Shown here: positions 34,101 through 46,546 of the stretch, in pieces
How positions within the stretch are numbered: position 1 is the stretch's first letter
Layout: each line of letters begins with the position of its first letter
Source: Galbula dea
Lineage: Eukaryota > Chordata > Aves > Piciformes > Galbulidae
DNA length: 64,000 nt
Reading direction: 5' to 3'
Assembly (NCBI GenBank): GCA_013399015.1
Contig: VWZX01006203.1
Location: 1,661,364-1,725,363 of the forward strand
The notes under the pieces: model-generated
Told to the model about the DNA's origin: nothing
The model's database searches: none
What the model saw: only the letters and a program-made list of their open reading frames with translations
Translations under genes and position numbers: made by a program

Positions 34101-37100
34101 CCCAAGGGATGAGGTCAGGGATCCTGTGTAGCTGTGTTCCCTCTGAGGATGGGAACTGAAGCACAGTGGCTGTGTCAAAGATGTCCTCAAAGGAACCTCC
34201 TTTTCCTTTAGTGCTTGCAGCCACAGGCTAACAGGCTCTTCTCCCTTCAAGGAACTTCTCAGCCTGTTCTGTTTCCTGCAGTTAAGAGCAGGAGGCAAAA
34301 CTGCTGGGAGCTGCCTGGCAAGGGAAAGGGAGAGCACCTGAATTCAAACAGGAAAATGAGATGAAGAGAGTTAGCATGAGAGAGAGGAGCATGAATGGGA
34401 CAGAAGATCTGACAGATGTCTTCAGCCATCACTGGCTGAGCAGAGGAGCTGCCTTCAGGCTGTATTTCCTATTACTAAGAGCCCTGAGCTCTGATTCCTG
34501 CTCCTAGCAGCACATTGTCAAACTAAACCATGGGAAAAAAGAAGTAGGCAGTGCTGCTGAGGCCTCAGCTGAGCTCCCTGCAGCCTGGTGCCACTGGCTC
34601 TAACTCTTCCACCCCAGCAAAGCATGTGCTTCAGTAAGTGCCACTGAACTGAGGCCAAAGCAGGGGAAATCAAGTCAGTCCTGTCTCCATCCAGCCTGGA
34701 GGAGGTTCCCAGTCAGGGAGAGTGTGGCCTTGTTTCCCTCTAGCTTCTGAGCTTTGAGGCTGGTGCTGAGCTCCAGGGGAGTTTGAGTCAAAAGGAGCAG
34801 CCAAGGCTGGAACCCTGCAAGGGCAGAGATCCCAGGTGTTTCTGGGCACAGAGATTGGAGGCTGGGTCAGAAGAGGCACTGGAATTGATGCTGCAGATGG
34901 AAGCATTTCAAATCCAAAAGCCAGGACAGGTTGTCCCTTCCCTTAGGCCCTGTGGTGGTGGCCACAGCCTGGTGCTGTCCTGGTGGAGATGGAACCATGG
35001 CACAGGAGGCCCCTCAGTAGGATCTGGCCATGTCCTCTGCCCCCTGAGGAGAACAGCTCTGCCCAAACTCCCTTTGACCAATATTTCTTGTGCTAAATGC
35101 AGACAGCAGCACTCAGTGTGCTGTAGTTTTGCCAGCACCTGCATGGCCTGCACATAGTGGCCACACTGAGCCCAGAGAAGCCCTTCACATGGTGGCCAGG
35201 CCAATGATCTTCTGTGTTGGACCAGAGCTGCCTTCCTGCAGTAAAACCAGGTTGGTTGTGACACCCAGTGCCCCCAGAGCCTTGTTCTGGTGCAGCCATA
35301 TTTGTCTGGAACTAATATCATTCCCCTCAGTGCTGGGACACTGTCCCTGGGCCATGGCAGAGGGTCCCTGTCACCCCACATCCCCTGGCAGGGCTGATCC
35401 AGCAGAGCTGGAAAGTGAAGAAGCCCTTGAGGTGCAGGGGGAGTAGGGGGGGAAGGTTTAGGCAGCTTTTCCTCTTGCCCTAGGGCTCTCCACCCTTCTC
35501 CAGCTCACCTCTGCTGTTTCTTCTGCAGGGACAAGTTGGCTGAGCTCCATGGGAACATGTTTGTGGAGGAGTGTGTGAAATGTGGCAAGTATGTGAGCCC
35601 TGAGCTGGTGGGGGTGAGGCTGTTGGTGGGCTGGGGGCTTTGTGCCTATCCCCAGGGGCTGCTGGAAGCCCTGCACACACACTGTGGGGCTCTCTGCCAG
35701 AAGCTTTCTAGCACAGTGTCTGTCTGAATCCTAAACCCTCTCCAAAGGTGGGAAAGGAACATTGTGGGAATTCTCCCTTGCCTGGGAGGCCCTTGGCAAA
35801 GCCTGCTCCTCGTGGCAAGGCAGACAGGCCAGCAGGGCTGCCTGCAGCAGGGCCTGTGCCTGCCAGCTGCAGAGAAGAGAGGAGGTTGCTGCAGGCTGGG
35901 TTTATCCATCCTGGTGTGTGGCAGAGGTTGAGGGGTGTTGGTGAGAGCTGCTGCCAGCAGTGCTTGGTTAGAGACACAGCTGGAGATGGAGGAAGGACTG
36001 AGGTGCTCCAGGCACTGCTTGTGGCTCTGAGCTATCAGAGAATCACAGAATATTAGGAGTTGGAAGGGACCTTGAAAGATCATCTAGTCCAACCATGAAC
36101 CCAATACTGCCAGGTCACCTGGCCCTCGGCACCATTTCTCAACCCCTCCAGGGGTGGTGACTCCACCACTACCCTGGGCAGCCTGGGCCAGGGCTCAACA
36201 ACCCTTTGTGGGGAAGAAATTGTTCCTCATGGCCAACCTAAACCTCCCCAGTGCCACCTGAGGCTGTTTCCTCTTGTTCTATTGCATGTTCCTTGGGAGA
36301 AGAGCCCAACCCTCACCTGGCTGCAGCCTCCTCTCAGGGAGCTGCAGAGAGTGAGAAGGTCTCCCCTGAGCCTCCTCTTCTCCAGGCTGAACAACCCCAG
36401 TTCCCTCAGCTGCTCCTCACAACACTTGTGCTCTAGACCCTTCCCCAGCTTCCTTGCCCTTCTCTGGCCACACTCCAGCACCTCAGTGTCCCCCTTAGAG
36501 ATCCATTTCCCAGTGGGTGCCCCCTCCCTCGGTGTGTGTCCCTGAGCAGCTCCATCCCTTGCAGGCAGTACGTGCGGGACGCCGTGGTGGGCAGCATGGG
36601 GCTGAAGCCCACAGGGAGGCTGTGCAGTGTCACCAAGGCCCGGGGGCTGAGGGCTTGCAGGTATGTCTGCAATGCTGGGGCACTGGGTGGGGGTCCCAAG
36701 GGGATGTGGGGTGCCAGGGACCTGTTCAGCTGAGTGAGTAACTCTGGAGCACAGAGCAGGCTTTGCAGGGCTGAGCTGACAGTCCCTCCAGCTTGGGTAA
36801 AGAAGTAGAGGGTGTCAGGGAGATCTCCAAAGTCCATGTCTCTGAGCAGTTCCAGCCTCCTACAGAGCATCTCATGCTGGTAGTCTGAGCATGTCCCAGT
36901 GCTGGAGAAGATGCTGCTGTGGGATGGCAGCTCTGGAGAGCCCTTTCCCCTCCAGAAGGATACAGTCACTGTGCTGCCCTGCAGCTGCTTGCCTTCCGTA
37001 GGGAAGCACAGGTAGTGTCTGCAACTCTGCAGCTGAAGGTACCCTGAGGTGATCTGGCATCCAGACATGCTCCATGTGCCCTTTGTGCTTCCTCTCTGGG

Positions 37101-39639
37101 CCCAGCCCTGCTGCAGACAAAGCACAGCAGAGCTAGGGGCTCCAGGCTGTGGGGCAGAGGTCTGCTGGCTCAGCTCTGATGCTGGAGAGTGAAAGGTGCA
37201 TCCCAGCTCTGAACTGGGACAGCAAAACAGCTGGGGCTTGAGTGGCATTGCAGTATCAGCCTCAAAATCCCTGATGCAGGTGAATCCTGTGCCTTCCCTC
37301 ACCTTCTGGTGAGTCCCCTCGAGTAGTCTGGGCTCTCTGTCCCTTCTCAATGCTGTGCCAGGGCGAGTGGGACAGGGTCTGGGTCACTGCTCCCTCTCCC
37401 AGGGCAGCTCTGCTGCCTGTTCCCACCTGCCAGGAAGGAAAGCATGGTCCCTGTGTGTGTTTTCTAGAGGGAAGTTAAGAGACACCATCCTGGACTGGGA
37501 AGATTCCCTGCCTGACCGTGACCTCACGCTGGCAGATGAAGCCTGCAGGTACTGTCCTTGAGCTCTTCATGCTGTGGTGGCTGCTGACACCTGCAAACAG
37601 CCACAGCTTTTTCTCTGCCCTGGCTGTTTTGTCTCCTCCCTGCAGGAAAGCTGATCTCTCTGTCACTCTGGGGACCTCTCTGCAGATCAAACCCAGTGGC
37701 AACCTCCCACTGATAACCAAGAAGAGAGGAGGGAAGTTGGTCATAGTCAACCTACAGGCAACCAAACACGTGAGTGGGAGTGTCCTCACTGCTGCTGTTC
37801 CTTTCCCCTCATGGCACTTGTTTCAGCCCCACAGCAGGCCAGTCCCTGCACATCATCCCCTCCCAGGCACCCAGACAGGTTGGGCTTCCCTTGTTGGGAG
37901 GTTTAAACCAGCAACTCTCCATAACCACCTCAAATGGAAGGTCAGTGTTCAGGGTGGGATAAAAACTTAGCCCAAAGCCTGAGGAGTTACAGTCTAGGAA
38001 ATAACTGCACACACATAACCTGTGCCATGCAGCAGAGGAGTTCTGTTTGTGTTCAGCCCTGGGCTTGATGCCCTTCAAACCTCAGTAAGTCTACAGATAA
38101 CACCAAGTTGGGTGGAAGTGTTGATGTTCTGGAGGATAGGAAGCTCTACAGAGGGATCTGGCTGGGCTGGATCAATGAGCCAAGGCCAATGGGGTGAGGT
38201 TCAACAAGGTCAGGTGCTGTGTCTTGCACTTAGATCTCAACAACACCATGAATGCTCCAGGCTTGGGGCAGGGTGGCTGGAAAGATGCCAGAGGGAAAGG
38301 ATCTTGAGGGGTTGGCCAACAGCAGCTGGAGATGAGGCAGCAGAGTGCCCAGGTAGCCAAGAAGGCCAACAGCATCCTGGCTTGGATCAGCACTAGGGTG
38401 GCAGCAGGACTAGGGCAGGGATTGGCCTCCTGGGCTGGGCACTGGGGAGGCCACAGCTCCAAGCCTGGGGTCAGGTTTGGGCTCCTCACTGCCAGAAGGA
38501 CACTGAGGTGCTGGAGTGTGGCCAGAGAAGGGCAAGGAAGGTGGGGAAGGGTCTAGAGCACAAGTGTTGTGAGGAGCAGCTGAGGGAACTGGGCTTGCTT
38601 AGCCTGGAGAAGAGGAGGCTCAGGGGAGACCTTCTGGCTCTCTGCAACTCCCTGAGAGGAGGCTGCAGCCAAGTGGGGCTTGGGCTCTTCCTGCAGGTAG
38701 CATGTGACTGGACAAGAGGAAACAGCTTCAAATTGCTCCAGGGGAGGTTTAGGTTGGTCATGAGGAACAATTTCTTCCCCAAAAGAGTTGTCAGGCCTGG
38801 CCCAGGCTGCCCAGGGCAGTGGTGGAGTCACCACCCCTGGAGGGACTGAAAAGCCCTGGAGCTATGGTGCTGAGGCCATGGCTCAGTGGTGCCCTGGCAG
38901 TGCTGGGTAATGGTCAGACTTGATCTTAGAGGACTCTTCCAACTAAAACAATTCCATGATTCTGTGAATAACCACAACTTGGGCGTTTCTGGGATGTCAT
39001 TAGAGCTCCCTTGTCCCTGTTCCACTCTGTCCTGGGCTCACTAGCCTGGCTCTGGACTGGGTTTTGAGGTGTGACTTCCCCCTGTGCCCTAACAGAGCTC
39101 TGTCAGCCCCCAGCGCAGCCGGGGGGTGGTGGTAGACAGGGCCAGGGCATGATCAGCCAGGGATGATCTCACAGGCAGGAGCTCTGGAGCCCTCATGAAG
39201 CTGAGCCATCACCCAGGCCCTGTCCCCAGGTGATCCCTGGGAGGGGACACTTGTCCCCACAGGCTGTGTTTGTCCCCTAACACCATCTTTGCTCTCACCT
39301 CAGGACAGACAGGCTGACCTGCGCATCCACGCCTACGTCGATGATGTCATGACGAAGCTGATGAAGCACTTGGGGGTGGAGGTCCCAGAGTGGACAGGGC
39401 CAGTGGTGGTGGAACATGCTGAGCTCACCAAGCCTGAACAGCTCTTCAAACTGGACCCTGGGGCTCACAGGCTGCTGGAGCAAGAGTCACTCTCCCAGCA
39501 CAACGGCACGGGTGAGCTGTGCCCTGACCTTGGGACCACACTGGTGGAGCACCGTGATACCCTGAAGCAGGAGTGTCCCAGCCCAGACATGGGGCCAACA
39601 ACAGTGAAGAAGATGAAGGTGGAGCCTCTCCTCACCTGA
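31115..39639 (+). CDS. SIRT6: NAD-dependent protein deacylase sirtuin-6
   Basis: Eight coding exons: 31115-31180, 32470-32597, 32939-33121, 35529-35588, 36565-36660, 37468-37548, 37646-37769, 39304-39639; phases agree, 357 aa (human 355). SIRT6 is a chromatin-bound deacetylase of H3K9/H3K56, deacylase and mono-ADP-ribosyltransferase acting in DNA repair, glycolysis and telomere control. Start MAVNYAAGLSPYSDKGKCGL. The NAD-binding GAGISTASGIPDFRG is at about 52-66, QNVDGLHVRSG precedes the catalytic His in ELHGNMF (about 133), zinc Cys pairs lie in EECVKCGK (141/144) and at about 166/177, and GTSLQIKPSGNLPL lies in the Rossmann fold. The last exon is the most diverged and ends KKMKVEPLLT, a basic tail comparable to the mammalian C-terminal NLS. 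CR1 inserts occupy introns 3, 4 and 7. Confidence 0.97.
31290..31700. repeat. 35-bp-like tandem repeat in SIRT6 intron 1
   Basis: About ten degenerate copies of CCAGGCCCAGCCCGTGGCTC followed by CCTCCTTGTCTCCCT. The repeat begins soon after the first exon and keeps frames partly open. Confidence 0.8.
33301..33995 (-). repeat. CR1 LINE 3' fragment in SIRT6 intron 3
   Basis: A long minus-strand CR1 copy, from the 3' end ('cacagaatcctacaactg') through the 'ccacactccagcacctcagt' block to 'ccacctgggcactctgcctc', so it retains more of the 5' side than most copies here. Confidence 0.9.
36043..36500 (-). repeat. CR1 LINE 3' fragment in SIRT6 intron 4
   Basis: Starts 'gaatcacagaatattaggag'. Same subfamily as the 33.3-kb copy. 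It ends about 60 bp before exon 36565-36660. Confidence 0.9.
38065..38965 (+). repeat. CR1 LINE, longest copy in the window, SIRT6 intron 7
   Basis: About 900 bp of CR1 on +. It includes the far upstream part ('agataacaccaagttgggtg', 'gaggttcaacaaggtcaggt') that corresponds to the end of the reverse-transcriptase frame region, and ends 'aattccatgattctgtgaat'. It is degraded and has no intact ORF. Confidence 0.9.
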
Positions 39640-40367
39640 CCCAGACTTGTTCCCTTTCTGTCTAGACACTCATCTGTGCCACTTTTCCTACCAACTCTTT
39701 TTTATACCCTTACACATTGTCCCTTTTGTATGTAAGTATTAAGTACACGTGAACCACGTGTGTCGGGGCAGCTGCACCCAGTGGCCTGGGAAGGACTTTG
39801 CCTGCTTGAGATGGACCAAGCACCCAGTTCCTTCTCAGGCATGGTTGGAGATGTTGGGAGGTTTCTTCTCTGGAGCTGGTAATGGGGCCCAGCAGACCTC
39901 AGAGGGGCAAAGGGACAAGCGTGCTTGATGCTGGGGCAGTGACACATGGGGGGTCACTGCATGGGGCAGCTGATGCCATCTCGGATGAAGCTGGGGCTGG
40001 GTGGTGATGGGGATGAGCTGCTGTGGTCTGGTGAAGATCTGTCTGCAGAGCCCATCCTAAGCATGATCTGGTGTGTTCTGCTTGAGCTGGGGGATGTCAC
40101 TGGGCAGGGGAAGGGAAGGGGACTGGTGCAGGGCTGTGAACTGTGGGATGGTGTCTTGGTGCTCCTGCCCCCCACCTCTGCCCACTGCTCCGGGGCAGCC
40201 CCAGGCTGGGTCTGGCCACATGTCCCAGCTCACCTGAACCCTCTTGCCTCATGGCAGCTGGGCTCAAGGTGTCCCTGGCCCAATGGTCCTTGAAACCTTG
40301 TGGATCACCTCATCTTAAACTAAAACCAGGTGGATTTTTTCCAAAATACCTTGTATTTAGAGATGAA

Positions 40368-40373
40368 AATAAA
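40368..40373 (+). terminator. SIRT6: SIRT6 poly(A) signal
   Basis: AATAAA about 730 bp after the SIRT6 stop codon, followed by an A-run. It lies only about 350 bp from the stop codon of convergent CREB3L3. Confidence 0.75.
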
Positions 40374-40718
40374 AGCTTAAAAAAAAAAGGAACAAAACCA
40401 ACAAGTTTCAACATGAACAGATCAATAGCCAACAGCCCAGGGTCCCTCCAGTCCCCCTCTCCCCACCCTGAGGGACCCCACGTCCCTTCTACAGCTCCTG
40501 CTGCACTTGGGGGAGAAGGAACAGCCCCTTCCCTCCCAGTTAAGCCAGTGGGAACCGTTCTCATCTTCCCAGTTCACAGGCACAAGTAAAGCCAAGCAGG
40601 TCCAACATCTCCCTGCGCTTGGAGGCAGATCCTAGAGGGGTCACCAGAGGGCTTGTCCCATAGGGGATGAGGTGCTGAGCCACCCCATCGCATCCCCCCG
40701 ATGATCCATGGGGGCTCC

Positions 40719-43700
40719 TTAAAGCTCCTCAGCCTGCTCCAGCCCCAGGGACCTGCCGGGGCCAGCCTCGGTCCATGCCAGCGATGCCAGGCCGTGGTGG
40801 GGGGCGGTGCTGTCCCCTGACACGGTGTCCAGCTGAGCTGTGTCCCCGTGGCTCAGCCCCTCCGAGGCCAGCGGCTGCGTGCCGTTACGGGGCGAGGCTT
40901 TGCCTGCACCCGAGGTGAACGTGTGGCCACCGAAGGCTTCATGCAGGGTCTCAGGGGCTTCACCCAGGTGCTCCGGCCACAGGGGCTCTGGGGGCTTCTC
41001 ACCTCCAGCTTGGGGCTGTGTGTAAACCACACGGGAAGCAGCCATGTTGTGCAGGGACCTGGAGAAAACTGAGCACAAGGGGAGGGTCAGAGCTTGCTCT
41101 GTGCGGTGAGCCTCTGGGAGCAGCCCCAGCACAGCCCAGGCCTCACCTCGCACCGGTCGGAAGTCACCGTCGCTGTCTGACTCGGCCTTGCTGGGGGCAA
41201 AGGGGCTGATGGAGGGGAAGACGATGAGGGTGAAAGAGAGCAGCAGGACCTGAGGACAGAGGTGGGGATGTCATCATGGACAGTGGCAGAGGGGGACCAG
41301 GGTCTAGGACATAGCTCCCAAGGGAGCTGTGGTGGAAGAACCAGGACTGGAACCCTCCATCCTTCCCAGTGCATGTGCCTCTGCCAGTGCACCTCCATCC
41401 ATCCATCCATGGCACATCTATCCCTCTGCCTCAGCACACAGCCATCCCTCTGTCCACCCTTCTGTCCAACCCTGCCAGCACATCTCTGTGGATCTGAGCC
41501 TCCCTCCCTCCCTGGAAGCCAGGAGGCCCTGGAGGGGTTTGGGTGATCCACACACCATGATGCAGGTTCCTGTCTGTGCTGCCTTGTTGCTTGACTGTAC
41601 CACGAGGGCCTGAAGCTTCTTCAGCTGCTCCAGGAGGGACCTGGGGACAGGGAGAGCCCTTTAGCACCTCCAAGCCCCTCCTGCTCCCTAGCAGGTCTGG
41701 CTGAGGGGCAGAGGGGGAGTCCTAGGCCCATCCTGCCCCAGGAACACCTACGAGTTCTGCTTCTCCAGATGCAGGACTTTCCTCTGCAGCTCCTGGTTCT
41801 GGGCCGTGCACGCTGACATCCTGGGGGACAGGGAGACGGAGATGAGATCTATGGGGAGTTAGCAAGGAGCAGCATGGCCATGGCCATCCCAGTGTCTCCA
41901 GGGTGGCAGCCCCAGGGGTTGGGGTACAGCAGGGTTTGGGGTCCACACCGGCTCTCCAGCCCCTCAATGTACTCCTTCTTCTTCTTGCGGCTCTCCTGAG
42001 CTGACTGCTTGTTCCGGATCTTCCTCCGGATCTTCTTCAGCACCCGCTCCTCATTCTGGGGGAGACAGGCAGGGGGGAGTGAGGGCTGCCAGGGCTGGGA
42101 CACCCCCTCCAACCCCACACCCTTCCTGGGTATGGAGGGACCCACCTTGGTGAGGGGCAGCTGTGTGGGCAGGGTCACTCCCTCCTTGGCCAGCAGCTTC
42201 TTCTCATCCTCTGTCAGCACCAGCTCCTGGAACTGGCCCTGGCTCTGCCTCAGCAGGCAGCTGGGGACCTGCGGTTGTTGTGGGACCGTGGATGAGTGGT
42301 GGCCCTACACTGACCTACTAGGTCATCCTACACTGGACCCCAGGGACCATGGTGGGGATCACAGAGCAGGGATTGTGGTCCAAGAAGGGACAGGAATGGG
42401 ACATGGTGTGGGAAAGGGGACAAGTGTAAGGATGGAGACGGGAATGAGGAGAGTGGTCCAGGAAAGGCCAGGGGTAGGGACAAGAAGGGATGAGGAGAGG
42501 AATGGGGAAGAGATCATGGTCCAGGAAGGGACAATGCTAGGGACAAGGAGGGACGGGGACACAGGGGCAGGGACTTACAGCATCAGAGCTGCCTGAGAGC
42601 AGCAGGTCCTTGACTGTGAGGCTGCAGGATGTGGGTGGGGAGACCACGGGCAGGTCCTGATTCTCCTCCAGGAAGAAGCCAGGGTGCCACATGTCTGGGT
42701 GAGGGAAGAGCTGTCAGCAGTCCTGTGTCCTCCTCTGTCCTCAGCATCACCAGTGTGGGACCCTCACCCCGTCCGTGGCCCCTAAGCTACAGTGATGTGC
42801 TGCCACCCACTCTCCCTGTGGTCTTACCTCAACCCCTCCAGAACACCCTGCACTGCTCAGCCCACCTCAGCACCCCTAAAGCCCCCTCTTATTCCAGTCT
42901 CCCCCACCAGCACCATTCTGCCCAGTTCACCCCAGTTCCCAAGCTTTTCCTGCAACTCCTCAGACCCCCAGAGCTCCCAGCTCTCCTCAGTCTGCCCCGC
43001 TCCTACCAGTCCCCTCAGCTTCCCCTCATTTCCTCACTATCACTGAGACACCTCAGCTCTCCTACCCCCCTCAGCTCCCCAACTCCCTCAGCTCCCCTAT
43101 CCCCCTTAGCTCCCCTATTCCCCTCAGCTCCCCCCCACCCAGTCCCTCCAGTGTCCCCAGCCTGGTCCTTTACCCCCATAGCTCACCAAGGTCGATGGAG
43201 ACCTCAGGGTGCTGGACCCCAGCCCCGCCCTGTAGGGACAGAGCCCGGCAGGGGTTGCTGTAGGGGTACAAGACCTCACTGGGACCTCCATCACAGCTCC
43301 TGGGGGGGCTGTCGAGCTGGTCAGAGGGGGGGTCCTCGGAGACCCCACTGTCACTGGTGGCTGGGGACCAGCTGGGTGAGTCCAACACTGAGTCCCCAGA
43401 GCCCAGGATGGAGCTGAGGAAGTCATCACTGTCCTGGGCATGCTGTGGGGACATGGGGTGATTGTCACCATGGGGTGCCTGTCACCATAGGGTGCCCAAA
43501 GGAGCTGCAGGGAGGTGACACCATCCAGGGATGGGGGTCTCCTGCCAGCCCCAGCGATGAGGTGAGAATGGGTCCCCCCAGCCACAGGGGACTCACTGCA
43601 TCCTCATGCCAGGGTCCCGGTGCTGTCCCCAGCTCCACGCCACGGAGGATCCCATCCTGGCGGTCGAAGAGGAGATCCAGCAGGTCGAGGCTCTCGAGGT

Positions 43701-43719
43701 TGCCCACGCCAGAGGCCAT
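40719..43719 (-). CDS. CREB3L3: CREB3L3 (CREB-H), ER-membrane-bound bZIP transcription factor
   Basis: Nine coding exons (minus): 43719-43597, 43442-43187, 42694-42579, 42268-42146, 42055-41949, 41820-41752, 41640-41556, 41249-41147, 41068-40719; all phases fit, 443 aa (human 461). The precursor sits in the ER membrane; Golgi S1P/S2P cleavage frees an N-terminal factor that drives liver and gut lipid, FGF21 and acute-phase genes. Seen: activation region DLLDLLFDRQDGILR, a phospho-degron-like DSGVSEDPPSD, the family element LTEDEKKLLAKEG, the basic region RRKIRNKQSAQESRKKKKEY (about 215-235), a leucine zipper to about 290, the membrane segment VLLLSFTLIVFPSISPF (about 294-310), a luminal RSLH that fits the S1P consensus, and NGT glycosylation. 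The last exon acceptor at 41068 is the one that gives the correct phase (PVRVFSRSLHN). Confidence 0.97.
42990..43140. repeat. CCCCTCAGCTCCCCTA-like tandem in CREB3L3 intron 2
   Basis: A polypyrimidine tract on + built from a roughly 16-bp CTCAGCTCCCC unit. It is purine-rich on the CREB3L3 coding strand. Confidence 0.75.
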
Positions 43720-45544
43720 GGCTGCAAGGTGACACGATCAGGTCCCTAACCCCTAACCTCTCTGTGACTGCCACCCCACCTCGTATCCACATCCCGAGCT
43801 GCACGGCCCCAAGGAGACCCCGAATCGTGGGGTGGGGCTGGTGAGAGGGAACATGCTTGGGAACGGGCACACGTGTGAGGGACCCTGGGGAGCTCGATCT
43901 ACACACGTGCGTGACCATGTGGGTGCGTGCAGGGCTGGACACACACATGGCTTGTCTGTGCTGGCACACGCGTGTGCAGAGCTGTGTGTGAGCACAACCA
44001 CATGACCACACCCTGCCCATGTGTGTGCCCACATGGCCATGCACACACCTGTGCTGGCACCTGGATGTGAGCACATCTAGCAAAGCTCTACAAGTGCCCA
44101 TGCAGGAGGGAGAGCTGGGGACTCAGGGGCACGGCACTGGTCCCACCACTTCCCTCCAGCAGTTGAAACTCCCAAATCCTGTCTTTTTTCCCCCAAGGGA
44201 ACTGCAGAACCAGGACCTCACACAGGCACCCAGCTGCCCCAGCCTCATCCCGCTCCCCAAGTGCAGGAGCAGGATGAGCAGCCAGAGCCAAGGGCTGGGT
44301 CAGCTCCATTGTCCAGCCCTGTCCTCTGTGTGTGACCACTCCAGAAGATCAGGTTAACCATTTTGGGTGGCAAGCAGAGAGGGAGGAGACTGCTGCCACC
44401 AGCTGGCCCCAGGGAGGGGTCTCAGTCCCACTCCACCACTGCCACCCCAGGCACTACTGGAGACCTCAGACTTTGAGTAAAACCAACCAACCAGCTCCCC
44501 CACCAACTCCTCAGCCAACCACCAAACTAGCCAGCCAGCTGACCGACTAGTTGACCAACTGATCAACCAGGTGACCATCCAAATCAAAGAACCACTCAAG
44601 AAACAGACCAAATGCTCAACCTGTTGGTCAACCCACCAGCTGATTGACTGACAAAATAACCAACCCACTGAGCAGTCTACTCTGATTGACTGATCAACCA
44701 ACCCACCACCCAACCCACTCCACACAACCACCCATCCCATCACCCAACTGCCCTTCCCAACCCATTAAGCACTGGTTCAAGTGCCCTTCAAGCCAGGTTT
44801 GGGGTTGATTGTCATTACCATGATGTTAGGTTGGCCAGCCCAGACAAGGGGCTTTACTGCACCCTATCCTTCATCCTCAGTCCTTCCAGTGAGCCCTGAT
44901 GGCCTAATGGAACCATCAGGTAGAGTGACCCCATGGAGCACCATCAGACAGGACATACCTGTGTGAGATCCCACTCCCACGGATCCGTTCTGCCTTCTCA
45001 ACCCCCTGGGTGCACAGGGGAGCATGGGGCGGACACCGAGCCTGGCCACCTCCTCCTCCTCCTCTGCAGTGCCCTGACCCAAGTAGCAAAGTTTAAATTC
45101 CACCTGCACAGAAATAACGTCCTGGATTGCAAAACCTCCTGCCCCTGATTAGGGATGGCAGAGAGCGATGGCAGGACTGCCCCAGGGACGGACTTGCTGC
45201 GCTCCGTAACTCATTAGCCAAATGTTTTTGTCCTCCTCCACCAAGCAGGACAGGAGGGGCCCAGAGCTGCTGAGCGAAGTCCGAGAGCTGAGGTTGCCCA
45301 TGAACTTTCACCCATTTTTGGGGACAATTTTTTTTCCAGACAAGCATATCGGTGTTCGTCATATTGTACAGGTGGTGAGAACAACATCCGGTGAAGACAC
45401 TGACTTGAACTCTACCACAACAACCCTTAGTGTCCTCTCCTCTCTGGCTAGGGCTGTCCTGGACACCTGGGTTCTGCTACCTGCCCACCCACTGCCTGCA
45501 CCATCCTCCCTTAGGTTCCCCTGTGGCTGTTCTGGGCATCCCAG
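43720..45544. other. CREB3L3 upstream region
   Basis: No CpG island and no obvious upstream coding exon. It contains a CA/GT-rich, CACACG-bearing stretch (about 43,870-44,060) and, at 44,480-44,765, a degenerate low-complexity tract of CCAAC/TGACCAAC words. The absence of CpG density fits a tissue-restricted (liver, intestine) promoter. A non-coding first exon could be present but I cannot place it. Confidence 0.5.
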
Positions 45545-46030
45545 TTGAAGAGAGATGCAAAGGGACTGCTGGAGAGAGGCCAGCAGAGCCCAGGAAGATG
45601 CTGAGGGCCCTGGAGCAGCTCTGGCAGCAGGAAAGGCTGAAAGCCCTGGGGCTGCTGAGCCTGGAGAAGAGCAGCCCCAGAGGGGAGCTGCTCAATGCCC
45701 AGCAAGAGCTGAAGGCTGGGAGCAAGAGGCTGGGGCCAGACTCTGCTCAGTGGTGCCCAGGGCCAGGCCAAGGGGCACTGGGCACCAACTGGAACCCAGG
45801 AGGTTCCAGCTGAACAGGAAGGGAAGCTTGTTTGGTGTGAGGGTGTTGGAGCCCTGGCCCAGGCTTTGCAGAGAGGCTGTGGAGTCTCCTTGTGTGGAGA
45901 GATTGCCAAGGCAGCTGGAGGTGACCCTGGGCAAGCTGCTGTGAGTGCCCCTGCTGGAGCAGGGAGTTGGACTGGCTGATCCCCAGAGGTCCCTTCCCAC
46001 CCCTGAAAGCTTGATGAACTCTGTGATTCC
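45545..46030 (+). repeat. CR1-like LINE fragment, second subfamily
   Basis: Marked by 'ggagaagagcagccccagag', 'cagactctgctcagtggtgc' and 'aagcttgtttggtgtgaggg', ending 'gaactctgtgattcc'. The same subfamily occurs at 46.5, 54.6 and 59.9 kb and differs from the common type in this window. Confidence 0.85.
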
Positions 46031-46546
46031 ATTGCCCTGCAGTGAAGGCATTCATCCCTCCTCATCACCTCATGGTGATGTCATACATGTATCACTTGTG
46101 TCACCCTCCCCAACAGATCCCTCGAGATAGGCCCACATCATCTTCACTCAGGGAGGGAACAGGTGAGTAAGGTGGCATGTGACCAAGGCATGACATGGGG
46201 ACAAGGCTGTGCCTGTTATCGGCTGCTCGATGCCCTCTAATGAAGCGTGGGTGGGGATGGCAGCTCCCTGCTTTATGGCCCAATGGTGGCAACAGGAGCC
46301 CCTGGAGCCGAGCAAAGGGCACCCACCTACCCACCCACCTGTCTGCAGCCCTGGTCCCTACTGGGGCTGTTAATTGCCTGGCTTCATTAGGGCCATCAAG
46401 CATCTCCTGGGCCTGCTGCTGGGGCAGGGATGCTTGAGGGCACTAATGAAACAGGGACAGGCATGCACTGAGGGAGGGGCTGGCAGAGCAGGCAGGGGCT
46501 GGGGGCTCCTTGCTAATTACTAGGGTACTAATTACTGCCAAGGCAA
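46031..46546. other. Intergenic, nothing recognised
   Basis: Between two CR1-like copies on the CREB3L3/MAP2K2 divergent side. No exon signature. Confidence 0.5.

Noticed and set aside
41050..41053. Acceptor TTTCTCCAG at about 41,055 for the last CREB3L3 exon
   Set aside because: It gives phase 2 against a phase 1 donor. The upstream GTGCTCAG acceptor (exon start 41,068) restores the family sequence RVFSRSLHN.
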